Positions 1 to 5,560 of a DNA stretch of 17,398 bases are shown one piece after another. Location: assembly GCA_902796695.1 (NCBI GenBank), contig CADBQE010000120.1:1-17398 (forward strand). The letters are read 5' to 3'. The DNA comes from an uncultured Lachnospiraceae bacterium. Its GTDB lineage: Bacteria; Bacillota; Clostridia; Lachnospirales; Lachnospiraceae. The stretch's first letter is position 1, and each line of letters opens with the position of its first letter. A program made the position numbers and the translations under genes. A model generated the notes under the pieces. That model was given only the letters and a program-made list of their open reading frames with translations. It was not told the origin of the DNA and did no database searches.

Positions 1-219
1 ACCGGCTACTACTACACCGCCAGCATGTCCGCCCAGACGGTCACGCCCGTGCTGCTGGGCCTGGTCCTGAACGCCTCCCTGGCTTGGAACACGCTCCCCG
101 TCTACTGCCTGATCCTGATCATCCTGAGCTGCCTCGTTTTCACGCTGCTCGTCAAAAACATCAAGGCAAACAAAGTGGCCAACGCCCGCGGCCTGGAAGC
201 GCTGGGCGAGGAGGATTAA
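1..219 (+). CDS. MFS transporter, C-terminal end (partial)
   Basis: The reading frame is open from the first base and ends at TAA 217-219, so only the last 72 residues are present. They hold the end of a membrane segment (GYYYTASMSAQTVTPVLLG), one further hydrophobic helix (about residues 35-52) and a short charged cytoplasmic tail. The YYYTASMSAQTVTP signature resembles the late transmembrane region of MFS transporters of the SLC45-like/sugar-cation symporter type common in Clostridia. The substrate cannot be inferred. The ATG at 25 is internal and not a credible start. The next gene begins 6 nt after this stop and its Shine-Dalgarno sequence lies inside the last codons, so the two are co-transcribed. 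Confidence 0.75.
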   Translation, partial: TGYYYTASMSAQTVTPVLLGLVLNASLAWNTLPVYCLILIILSCLVFTLLVKNIKANKVANARGLEALGEED

Positions 220-225
220 GCATCC

Positions 226-981
226 ATGATCGCCAACTATCACACGCACACCGCCCGCTGCGGCCACGCCCGGGGAGAAGACCGGGAGTACGTCGAACGG
301 GCGGTGGAGCGCGGCCTGGAGACGTTGGGCTTTTCCGAGCACGTGCCGCTGCCGTTTGCGGACGGCCATGAGTCCTACTTCCGCGTGCCGCTGGCGCGTC
401 TGGAGGATTACGTGCGGAGCGTGCTGGCCCTGCGCGAGGAATTCCGGGACCGGATCCGCATCCTGCTGGGCTTTGAAGCGGAGTACTACCCGGATTATTT
501 CGACCGCGTGCGGGAGCTGACCGCGCCGTACCCGGTGGACTACTTCATCATGGGCCAGCATTTCAATGACAGCACCGAGCGGCCGTACAACGCGCGGCCG
601 TTTGCGGACGGCAGCCAGCTGCGCGGCTATGTGGACCGCGTCCTGGAAGGCCTGGCCACCGGTCATTTCCTGTACCTGGCGCATCCGGACCTGCCGTACT
701 ATACCGGCGGCGACGAAGACTTCTACCGCCGCGAGATGCGCCGCCTCTGCGAAGGCGCGAAAGCCCTGGACATCCCCCTGGAGATCAATCTCCTGGGCAT
801 CCGTGAAGGCCGCAACTACCCCTCCCCCGTCTTCTGGGAGATCGCCTCCTCCGCCGGCTGCCGCACCGTCCTCGGCTGTGACGCCCACAGCCCCGACGCC
901 GTCGCCGACCCCGCGGAGCTTGAGACCGCCCTTGCCTTCGCCGCCCGCTTCGGCCTTACACCGGAGGAGCAGGTTTTCTGA
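226..981 (+). CDS. hisK: Histidinol-phosphatase, PHP family (HisJ/HisK type)
   Basis: This 251-residue cytoplasmic enzyme should dephosphorylate L-histidinol phosphate to histidinol in histidine biosynthesis. PHP metal-site residues are visible in order: H6 and H8 (YHTHT), H39 (FSEH), E84/E86 (GFEAEYYPDY), H112 (GQHF), H153 (AHPD) and D219/H221 (GCDAH). The signature PLEINLLGIREGRNYP and full family length (about 250-270) support the subfamily. GAGGAGGA at 208-215, inside the end of the MFS gene, serves as ribosome binding site, so the pair is translationally linked. No other his genes are nearby. The last codons GTT TTC TGA coincide with the start of a REP-like repeat: the TGA at 979-981 is the first triplet of that repeat, and GGTTTTC also precedes two other copies. 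The C-terminus may therefore have been re-written by repeat insertion. Family assignment is solid; substrate specificity is inferred. Confidence 0.9.
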   Translation: MIANYHTHTARCGHARGEDREYVERAVERGLETLGFSEHVPLPFADGHESYFRVPLARLEDYVRSVLALREEFRDRIRILLGFEAEYYPDYFDRVRELTAPYPVDYFIMGQHFNDSTERPYNARPFADGSQLRGYVDRVLEGLATGHFLYLAHPDLPYYTGGDEDFYRREMRRLCEGAKALDIPLEINLLGIREGRNYPSPVFWEIASSAGCRTVLGCDAHSPDAVADPAELETALAFAARFGLTPEEQVF

Positions 982-1003
982 CAGGGGGACGGTTCCTTTG
1001 TCA
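979..1003 (+). repeat. REP-like palindrome, copy R1
   Basis: Complete copy with the G-rich strand on +: arm TGACAGGGGGA, loop CGG, arm TTCCTTTGTCA. It is flanked by C (978) and G (1004), which extend the stem by one pair. Its first three bases are the hisK stop codon. In the hisK transcript it can fold as an 11-bp stem with three G.U pairs and a 3-nt loop. Confidence 0.9.
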
Positions 1004-1119
1004 GATCGTTTGAGCTGCCGGTGCAGCGGCGTCTGTGCAGAAGGTACAGGTTTTCTTCTTTTTCAAAACAAAACGGGAGCCCGCCCTTGATCTGACAGGG
1101 CTGCTTCCTCCTCAAATCA

Positions 1120-1162
1120 AACAGGACCTGACAAAGGAACCGTCCCCTTGTCAGGTCCTGTT
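1120..1162. terminator. Long hairpin between convergent genes (likely bidirectional terminator)
   Basis: REP copy R2 is extended by flanking complementary sequence into a perfect 15-bp stem: AACAGGACCTGACAA (1120-1134) pairs with TTGTCAGGTCCTGTT (1148-1162), loop 13 nt. It lies between the + strand hisK (ends 981) and the - strand gene ending at 1168. There is no strong T-run, so a transcript-end stabiliser is equally possible. The rest of the gap (1004-1119) shows no gene; TGACAGGGCTGCTTCCTC at 1093-1110 may be a decayed repeat copy. Confidence 0.55.
1129..1153 (-). repeat. REP-like palindrome, copy R2
   Basis: Copy in the opposite orientation (G-rich strand on -). One base differs from consensus (TTGTCA instead of CTGTCA on +), which makes the outer arms TGACAA/TTGTCA perfectly complementary. 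It lies 14 nt beyond the stop of the minus-strand gene that ends at 1168. Confidence 0.85.
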
Positions 1163-1167
1163 CAAAT

Positions 1168-1740
1168 TCACGCTTTGTTATTATTGATCTCGATCGCGCC
1201 GTCCAGATTGTCCAGAATGAACTGCTGTGCTTCCCGGCCGTACACCGTCACCTGGTAGATCCCCCGCATCCCGGACCGCTCTTCCGAAGCGATCCCGATG
1301 GCGCGGCCGCGCTCCGTGGGCGTCTTGGCTCTGCCTCCGTCCGCCCGGAGCGTCTCCTCCAGATACCCGTGCCGCATCAGGAATGCGGTCAGGCTCGAAT
1401 ATTTCAGCGCGGCCATGTTCTCCGTATCCACCAGGTCGTTGATGCGCCGGGTCATTTCGCTGATCGTGATCGGCGCCCCGGAGAACGCAAATCCGTTCAG
1501 CGTCTCCTGCGTGATCGCGAACGGCCTCTTCCTCGGCTTCGCGCCTCTCCCGGCCGTCACCGCGCCGCCCGCCGCGATCACCTTGTCCAGCACCCCGCAC
1601 ACATAAAACAGGCACCTTGACACCTCGACCCGGTTGATGCATTCCGTCTCCCCGGCCGCTTCCTCCGTGACCGGGTCGAACCCTCTCGCCATCCGCTCCG
1701 TCCAGAGCCTGGCCTTCTCCAGCATTTCCATCTCGTTCAT
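1168..1740 (-). CDS. Hypothetical protein with likely C-terminal winged-helix region
   Basis: This 190-residue protein has no signal peptide or membrane segment. AAGGAGG at 1747-1753 lies 6 nt from the ATG, a strong reason to accept the gene. I do not recognise a named family with certainty, but the two-part layout is reminiscent of recurrent Clostridial hypothetical proteins. An N-terminal helical part (residues about 1-60) carries GFDPVTEEA and VSRCLFYVCGVLDKVI. A C-terminal part (about 85-185) contains ISEMTRRINDLVD, an FLMRHGYLEE helix, TPTERGRAIGI, and YGREAQQFILDNL, which reads like a winged-helix domain with a beta wing. It could be a DNA-binding accessory protein. It is downstream of the RAYT gene on the same strand, 83 nt away, with two REP copies in the gap; co-function is unproven. 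Confidence 0.7.
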   Translation of the reverse strand: MNEMEMLEKARLWTERMARGFDPVTEEAAGETECINRVEVSRCLFYVCGVLDKVIAAGGAVTAGRGAKPRKRPFAITQETLNGFAFSGAPITISEMTRRINDLVDTENMAALKYSSLTAFLMRHGYLEETLRADGGRAKTPTERGRAIGIASEERSGMRGIYQVTVYGREAQQFILDNLDGAIEINNNKA

Positions 1741-1755
1741 AACAAACCTCCTTGT

Positions 1756-1819
1756 TTTTCTGACAGGGGGACGGTTCCTTTGTCAGGTTTTCTGACAGGG
1801 GGACGGTTCCTTTGTCAGG
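1756..1819 (+). repeat. Perfect 32-bp tandem duplication of the REP-like palindrome (copies R3, R4)
   Basis: Two identical 32-nt units lie head to tail at 1756-1787 and 1788-1819. Each is TTTTC plus the 25-nt palindrome (1761-1785 and 1793-1817) plus GG. They sit 4 nt beyond the RAYT stop codon and upstream of the next minus-strand gene. The G-rich strand is +, so in the minus-strand transcript the stems carry A.C mismatches in place of G.U pairs. This orientation is the reverse of the other gene-end copies. Confidence 0.9.
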
Positions 1820-1822
1820 TTT

Positions 1823-2569
1823 TTATCTGATCTCCTGAATGATCCCGCGCGATATCCCGCTCAGCCTCTCCAACTGCCGGACGGAGATCCCGCGCTTTCG
1901 GAGGATCCGGATAAACTCATCCCGCTCAGCCTTTTTCAGGCTCTGCAGACGGGTCGGACTCTCCGCGCAAAGCACTTCCTGCATGATCCTCCGCGCTTCA
2001 TGATCCGGCATGCGCGGCCTGGAGGGCGGGTCCGCGGGTCCCGGCGCCGGACTGCCGTCCGCCCTTCCGAACGCCAGAAAACCTTCCCGGCCGCCCAATG
2101 CAGCCAGCACATTTTCCGGGTCGATCAGCACCGCCGCCCCCGTATATTCCTGCCAGCTGCTCCAGGGATACCTGTCCCGCGGGCAGATCCCGGCCGCTTC
2201 GGGATTGTTGTGGATATATCGTACGGCAGACAGCAGATACCCGCTGCTTTCGACCGGTTCGCTCCGGAAGCGGTCCTGAAAAACGTGCCCGCAGCGGTCG
2301 TATTTCCGGTTGAAATACATCGCGAACCGCCCGGAGACGCTTTTGATAAACAGGTCAAGATCCTGCGGAATATACAGCAGCAGGTGAATATGATTATCCA
2401 TCAGGCAGTAGGCGTAAATCTCGCAGGGATACATTTCTTTGGCCTGTTTCAGCAGCCGAAGATAGTACCGGAAATCGGCCTCTTCTTCGAACAGGATCTG
2501 TTTTCCGATCCCGCGGCAGACCACGTGATAGATGCCGAGGGATCCGTGTTTTCTGGCACGGCGTGGCAT
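1823..2569 (-). CDS. REP-associated tyrosine transposase (RAYT, IS200/IS605-like Y1 family)
   Basis: This 248-residue protein of the Y1 transposase superfamily is a single-strand DNA nuclease that acts on hairpins. The N-terminus RARKHGSLGIYHVVCRG is the usual first strand of the fold. The HUH metal motif is H60-I-H62 in MDNHIHLLL. GHVFQDRFRSEPV and SAVRYIHNNPEAAGICP follow, with Y118 the likely nucleophile. The C-terminal part (about 205-248; KRGISVRQLERLSGISRG) looks like a helix-turn-helix, seen in many Firmicute members. There is no partner gene such as tnpB. Single-copy RAYTs are known for mobilising or maintaining REP palindromes, and matching palindromes lie immediately after its stop and across the window. 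The ribosome binding site is AGGAGG with only 4 nt before the ATG, slightly short. All core residues are intact, so it is probably active or under selection. Confidence 0.9.
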   Translation of the reverse strand: MPRRARKHGSLGIYHVVCRGIGKQILFEEEADFRYYLRLLKQAKEMYPCEIYAYCLMDNHIHLLLYIPQDLDLFIKSVSGRFAMYFNRKYDRCGHVFQDRFRSEPVESSGYLLSAVRYIHNNPEAAGICPRDRYPWSSWQEYTGAAVLIDPENVLAALGGREGFLAFGRADGSPAPGPADPPSRPRMPDHEARRIMQEVLCAESPTRLQSLKKAERDEFIRILRKRGISVRQLERLSGISRGIIQEIR

Positions 2570-2851
2570 GGGACCTCCTCTTTCAATAGTTTTGCGGTGA
2601 TCAGCGCCTATCGGCCGGATGGGCGTGATCGTCTCATTGCGGAAGCTTGTTTGATCAATTGTTCCGGTTGAAAATAATCGGACGCCGGAACGGCTCGCAA
2701 AAACAGATATTAGAAATTGCGGGAAAGAAATCGGAAAAAATGTTTTCCGGGAATCGATTGGAATTCGGAACAGATGTGTTCCGATTGTTATTATATATCA
2801 GAGCGGCGGCGGACGCAAGAAGAAATTGAGAAAAAAGAGAAAAATAAAAAG
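2570..2851. other. A+T-rich non-coding gap upstream of the RAYT gene
   Basis: No credible gene is seen on either strand. From about 2640 to 2850 the base composition is clearly richer in A+T than the flanking genes. The stretch is rich in CGGAA/TTCCG words: an inverted pair GTTCCGG (2661-2667) and CCGGAAC (2685-2691), and two tight palindromes listed separately. The RAYT promoter should be here, but I find no convincing -35/-10 pair. Confidence 0.6.
2732..2784. promoter_or_regulatory. Pair of matching 18-bp palindromes (candidate operators)
   Basis: CGGAAAA-AATG-TTTTCCG spans 2732-2749 and CGGAACA-GATG-TGTTCCG spans 2766-2783; the second extends by one pair each side (2765-2784). Both have 7-bp arms, a 4-nt RATG centre and the consensus CGGAAMA/TKTTCCG. 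Their centres are 34 bp apart, about three helical turns. The symmetry and spacing suggest a dimeric DNA-binding protein or paired cruciforms. They are not LexA-type boxes, because the GAAC/GTTC half-sites are 6 nt apart rather than 4. The binding protein is unknown. Confidence 0.45.
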
Positions 2852-2967
2852 GTGACAAAGGAACCGTTCCCCTGTCACGCTCTGCCGCATCCAATGTAGG
2901 GGCCGCTGTGTCAGCGGCCCGTAGGAGAAGGGCCAAAAACGTGACAAAGGAACCGTCCCCCTGTCAC
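2852..2967 (-). repeat. Composite repeat A: two REP-like copies (R5, R6) around a hairpin spacer
   Basis: R5 (2853-2877, one base variant CCGTTCC) and R6 (2942-2966) have the same orientation, G-rich strand on -. The spacer between them contains CTGCCGCATCCAATGTAGG, a perfect 9-bp hairpin GGGCCGCTG-TGT-CAGCGGCCC (2900-2920), then GTAGGAGAAGGGCCAAAAAC. The same spacer words recur in composite repeat B. R6 is extended to ACGTGAC...GTCACGT (2939-2969) and supplies the stop codon of the HutD-like gene. Confidence 0.85.
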
Positions 2968-3785
2968 GTGCCGGCCTGGGCCAGGAGAAGGCGGGCCGGG
3001 GAGGGGCCGGAGACGGAGAGGGGGAGCGGCCGCAGGTTTTCGGCGATGAGGTGCCAGCCGGCGGGGACGGTGATCTCGGACCAGGGGGTGCGGAGGCGGA
3101 AGTCGGCGTCGGGGCACCAGAGTAGGAGATCGCGGATGCCGGGCAGGAGCGGGAGCAGCCGGAATTCGTCCGTCAGGGCGACGGCGTCCATGCGGCCGAA
3201 GGCCTGTCCCTTCCGCAGCATCAGGTTAAAATCGGTGCAGATGCCCTCGGAATGCGTGGGATCGGCGCCGTCAAAGGCCAGGATGTCATACGGCTGCAGC
3301 AGGACGGGCTCGCCCGCGCCGCGCGTCAGCGTCATGGAGCCGGCGATCGGGGTGATGAAGCGGTCGTAATCCGGCAGCGACGTAAAATCGGATTCGCGGT
3401 CTTCCACGGCCGCGGAACTGATGCGCCACAGGAAATCCCGCACGGCGTAATCCGCTTCGCGCGGGAAGATCAGAAACTGCGTGGTGGTGCCGCCGGACCA
3501 GCGCGTCGTGACAAAATTGTCCTCGCAGGCGAAATGCAGCCGCAGGCCGTCCTCCGGGCTGCCGTCCCCAAGCGGCTCGATCCGTTCGATCTCGGACTCC
3601 CAGATCAGCCAGATGTCGTCGTCCCCGTCATCATCGGTCACGCCGAACCGCAGCGCCTCTTCCTCCTGCCCGTACTCATGAAAACAGTAATCCGCGCTGT
3701 CATGCACCGCTTCCCCTTCAAAAATCTCCCCGGACTTTAACACCGCCCGCACGTTTTTTCCATCATAATCCGCCAGTCGAATCAT
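2964..3785 (-). CDS. HutD/Ves-family cupin protein with an N-terminal extra domain
   Basis: This is a 273-residue protein. Residues about 90-200 match the HutD/Ves family (PF05962): RWSGGTTTQFLIFP, DFLWRISSAAVEDRESDFTSLPDYDRFITPIAGSM is split across this region, then LQPYDILAFDG and TDFNLMLRKGQAFGR. HutD proteins accompany histidine-utilisation genes and may bind formiminoglutamate-like ligands; no hut genes are present here. Residues 1-75 (MIRLADYDGK, GEIFEGEAV, ADYCFHEYG, IWESEIERIEPL) form a small Sm-like or beta-barrel-like module not found in classical HutD. The start at 3785 follows GAGGGAGG with 7-nt spacing; reading further upstream only translates repeat DNA. TAGAAT (3832-3827) is a possible -10. 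The stop TGA (2966-2964) is the first triplet of REP copy R6. Confidence 0.8.
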   Translation of the reverse strand: MIRLADYDGKNVRAVLKSGEIFEGEAVHDSADYCFHEYGQEEEALRFGVTDDDGDDDIWLIWESEIERIEPLGDGSPEDGLRLHFACEDNFVTTRWSGGTTTQFLIFPREADYAVRDFLWRISSAAVEDRESDFTSLPDYDRFITPIAGSMTLTRGAGEPVLLQPYDILAFDGADPTHSEGICTDFNLMLRKGQAFGRMDAVALTDEFRLLPLLPGIRDLLLWCPDADFRLRTPWSEITVPAGWHLIAENLRPLPLSVSGPSPARLLLAQAGT

Positions 3786-3905
3786 CTCGCATCCTCCCTC
3801 GGCAAAACACAAACACTTCACTGCAGATTCTACCACACCGCCATCCGAAATAACAGCACCGCCCGAAAACTTCGCCGGACAGCACCGCTCTTCTTGCCGC
3901 AAAAG

Positions 3906-4068
3906 ATGACAAAGGAACCGTCCCCCTGTCACGCCCTGCCGCATCCAACGTAGGGGCCGCCGGCCCAGGCCGCCCTCTCTTGCCGCTGTGCGGCAATTCA
4001 CCTTGTGTGCCAGCGGCCCGTAAGACAAGGACCAAAAACGTGACAAAGGAACCGTCCCCCTGTCACGT
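3906..4068 (-). repeat. Composite repeat B: two REP-like copies (R7, R8) around a longer spacer
   Basis: R7 (3907-3931) and R8 (4041-4065) have the same orientation as the copies in composite A. The spacer shares CTGCCGCATCCAACGTAGG and CAGCGGCCCGTA with A but has about 45 extra bases inside the hairpin, including a second perfect stem TTGCCGC-TGT-GCGGCAA (3980-3996). R8 extends to ACGTGAC...GTCACGT (4038-4068). R7 is the only copy whose outer flanking pair (A/C) is not complementary. The element lies just beyond the LysR gene stop and upstream of the HutD-like gene. Confidence 0.85.
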
Positions 4069-4077
4069 CCGCTGATT

Positions 4078-5037
4078 CTAGAACAGGACCGGCTTTGGAC
4101 TGAGGGGCAGCGTGGCATTTGTGAAGGCAATGGTTGCTTCAATAAAGTCCCGGGTGGCCTTCTTCATGGGGAAGGCGTCGGAGTAGCCGATGCTGATGGG
4201 ATAGACCAGAGGCGGATCTCCGATGGAAAACCAGGCAAGGGTTTCGGGGATCAGCAGGGTGTGGATCGCGATTTCCGGAAGGAAAGAAATATAATTGCTG
4301 TTGGCGGTCATGTACATGCCGGTCTGCAGGTTGGTGATCTCGAGGATCTCGCGGGGCTCAAAGTGAATTTTGGCAAAGTAATCATAAATGACCTGCGCAA
4401 AGCCCTGGCGCCGGGATGTCAGAATGAACCGCTCCTGCTTGAAATTCTGCAGATTGACCCGGGGGATGATGCCGTTTTTCATCCGGTCGATCGGCAGGAA
4501 ATTGATCGAGGGATTCAGTTTGTTGGCCAGCATGAGGACATATTCGTCGCGGAGGGGGATTGTTGAAATAAAAGGATAGGACTCCGCCAATCCGAGGATG
4601 CAGACGTCAATATTCCCTTTTTGAAGCTGCTCCGCCAGATCATCGGAAAGCCCCTCGTAGACGGAGACCCGGACGTAAGGGCGCTTGCTTTCAAAAAACG
4701 GCAGGAGCGTGGGCAGGATACAGGAAGCGCGCCATGGTCCGATCCCGATCCGGAGCGATTCGTATTCATTGTTCCGCAGGTCGCTGATCTGGTCGCTGCA
4801 CAGTTTCTCCTGATTGATGGACTGCATGGCATAGCGCAGAAAGATCTCGCCCAGCCTGGTCAGCTTAATGGGCAGGACGGAGCGGTCGAACAGCATTCCC
4901 CCGAGAGACTGCTCCAGACGCTGCAGGTATTTGCTGAGGGCAGGCTGGGAGATATGCAGCTTTTCCGCGGCTTTGGTGATGCTTCCCTGTTCGGCGATCT
5001 CCACAAAGAATCCGTATTTATTTTTAAAAAAATCCAT
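4078..5037 (-). CDS. LysR-type transcriptional regulator
   Basis: This 319-residue protein has an N-terminal winged helix-turn-helix (residues about 1-60): FFVEIAEQGSITKAAEKLHI, SQPALSKYLQRLEQSLGG and LFDRS are textbook LysR. A linker helix follows, then a periplasmic-binding-like effector domain from about residue 93 (LRIGIGPWRAS, VSVYEGLSDDLAEQLQKGNIDVCILGL). AGAGGAG lies 7 nt before the ATG. It is transcribed divergently from the TAXI-TRAP/hydantoinase operon, the usual arrangement of a LysR activator and its target, so the effector is probably an intermediate of that pathway. An extended -10 lies about 65 nt upstream. The stop at 4078 is 12 nt from REP copy R8. Confidence 0.93.
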   Translation of the reverse strand: MDFFKNKYGFFVEIAEQGSITKAAEKLHISQPALSKYLQRLEQSLGGMLFDRSVLPIKLTRLGEIFLRYAMQSINQEKLCSDQISDLRNNEYESLRIGIGPWRASCILPTLLPFFESKRPYVRVSVYEGLSDDLAEQLQKGNIDVCILGLAESYPFISTIPLRDEYVLMLANKLNPSINFLPIDRMKNGIIPRVNLQNFKQERFILTSRRQGFAQVIYDYFAKIHFEPREILEITNLQTGMYMTANSNYISFLPEIAIHTLLIPETLAWFSIGDPPLVYPISIGYSDAFPMKKATRDFIEATIAFTNATLPLSPKPVLF

Positions 5038-5102
5038 GGAGGAACTCCTCTTTTGTTTCTGCTCTTCGGCGGCCGGTCCGGCCTCTTCAAAATTTCTCTC
5101 AT

Positions 5103-5111
5103 ATTATAGCA
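5103..5111 (-). promoter_or_regulatory. Extended -10 promoter for the LysR gene
   Basis: On the minus strand TGC-TATAAT (5111-5103) is a perfect -10 hexamer with the TGn extension. The -35 region is weak (TGTTCA at 17-nt spacing), as is common for extended -10 promoters. The leader would be about 60 nt. Confidence 0.55.
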
Positions 5112-5145
5112 TACCTGAGGAGCTGTGAACATTCCAAGGACGCTG

Positions 5146-5164
5146 ATTCCAGATATATTAGAAT
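5146..5164. promoter_or_regulatory. Candidate LysR operator, ATTC-N11-GAAT
   Basis: ATTC (5146-5149) and GAAT (5161-5164) form an inverted repeat across an A+T-rich 11-nt centre, about 40 bp upstream of the LysR -10. Size and symmetry suit a LysR autoregulatory site, but the T-N11-A core is not perfectly centred. Confidence 0.35.
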
Positions 5165-5510
5165 ATTAAGAATCGCTGATAAAAACATACAAACATTAAA
5201 AGCAGTATCTGCAATCGGGCCCGGAATGCGGAACAGAAGGCTGTTTTGGAAACAAAAGGGGGAACTTTTTACGATAATTCCCATAAAGTTATATCAGAAA
5301 AGTCCGGTAATTCTATTCTGCTGACCGATCTGCCCCAATCAGCGCGGAATTCTGGCGATTTAGGCCGTGAAAACATGCAGTTTTTCGGCGGACGACGTTC
5401 CGGCCGTGAGAGAAGATATGCCGCCAAGGTTATATCTGTTGGTACGGAATTGATATTTTCCTTTTCCGGGATTCTGTGATAAAGAAAAATTGTGAGGAAT
5501 GAACGGGAAA
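5165..5510. other. Divergent intergenic region, no gene seen
   Basis: About 350 bp of mixed composition between the LysR promoter and the operon leader. Short open frames here lack ribosome binding sites and recognisable content. GTTATATC occurs twice as a direct repeat (5288-5295, 5429-5436). TGTGATAAA (5475-5483) could be a weak extended -10 for the operon with a start near 5490; no good -35 accompanies it, as expected for an activator-dependent promoter. Confidence 0.4.
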
Positions 5511-5531
5511 CGGTGATGAGGATCATCACCG
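5511..5531 (+). promoter_or_regulatory. 8-bp hairpin in the operon leader
   Basis: CGGTGATG-AGGAT-CATCACCG is a perfect 8-bp stem with a 5-nt loop. It ends 14 nt before the AAAGGAGG ribosome binding site of the solute-binding protein. It could be an mRNA-stabilising 5' structure or an operator. There is no T-run, so it is not a simple terminator. Confidence 0.4.
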
Positions 5532-5560
5532 CACACAAATTTGCAAAGGAGGACAGAAAG

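Noticed and set aside
1756..1819. CRISPR array
   Set aside because: Only two repeats with a 7-nt gap, the repeats are also dispersed singly, and there are no cas genes.
2765..2784. LexA/DinR box
   Set aside because: The half-sites GAAC and GTTC are separated by 6 nt, not the 4 nt of the Gram-positive LexA site.
979..4068. Insertion sequence with target-site duplications around the RAYT gene
   Set aside because: No terminal inverted repeats or duplications define an element boundary, no tnpB is present, and RAYTs are normally single immobile genes.
3786..4142. N-terminal extension of the HutD-like protein to ATG 4142
   Set aside because: It runs through composite repeat B, overlaps the LysR gene end, and bypasses the strong GAGGGAGG-ATG start at 3785.
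5246..5479. Small open frame in the divergent intergenic region
   Set aside because: No ribosome binding site worth the name and no recognisable content; it overlaps likely regulatory DNA.
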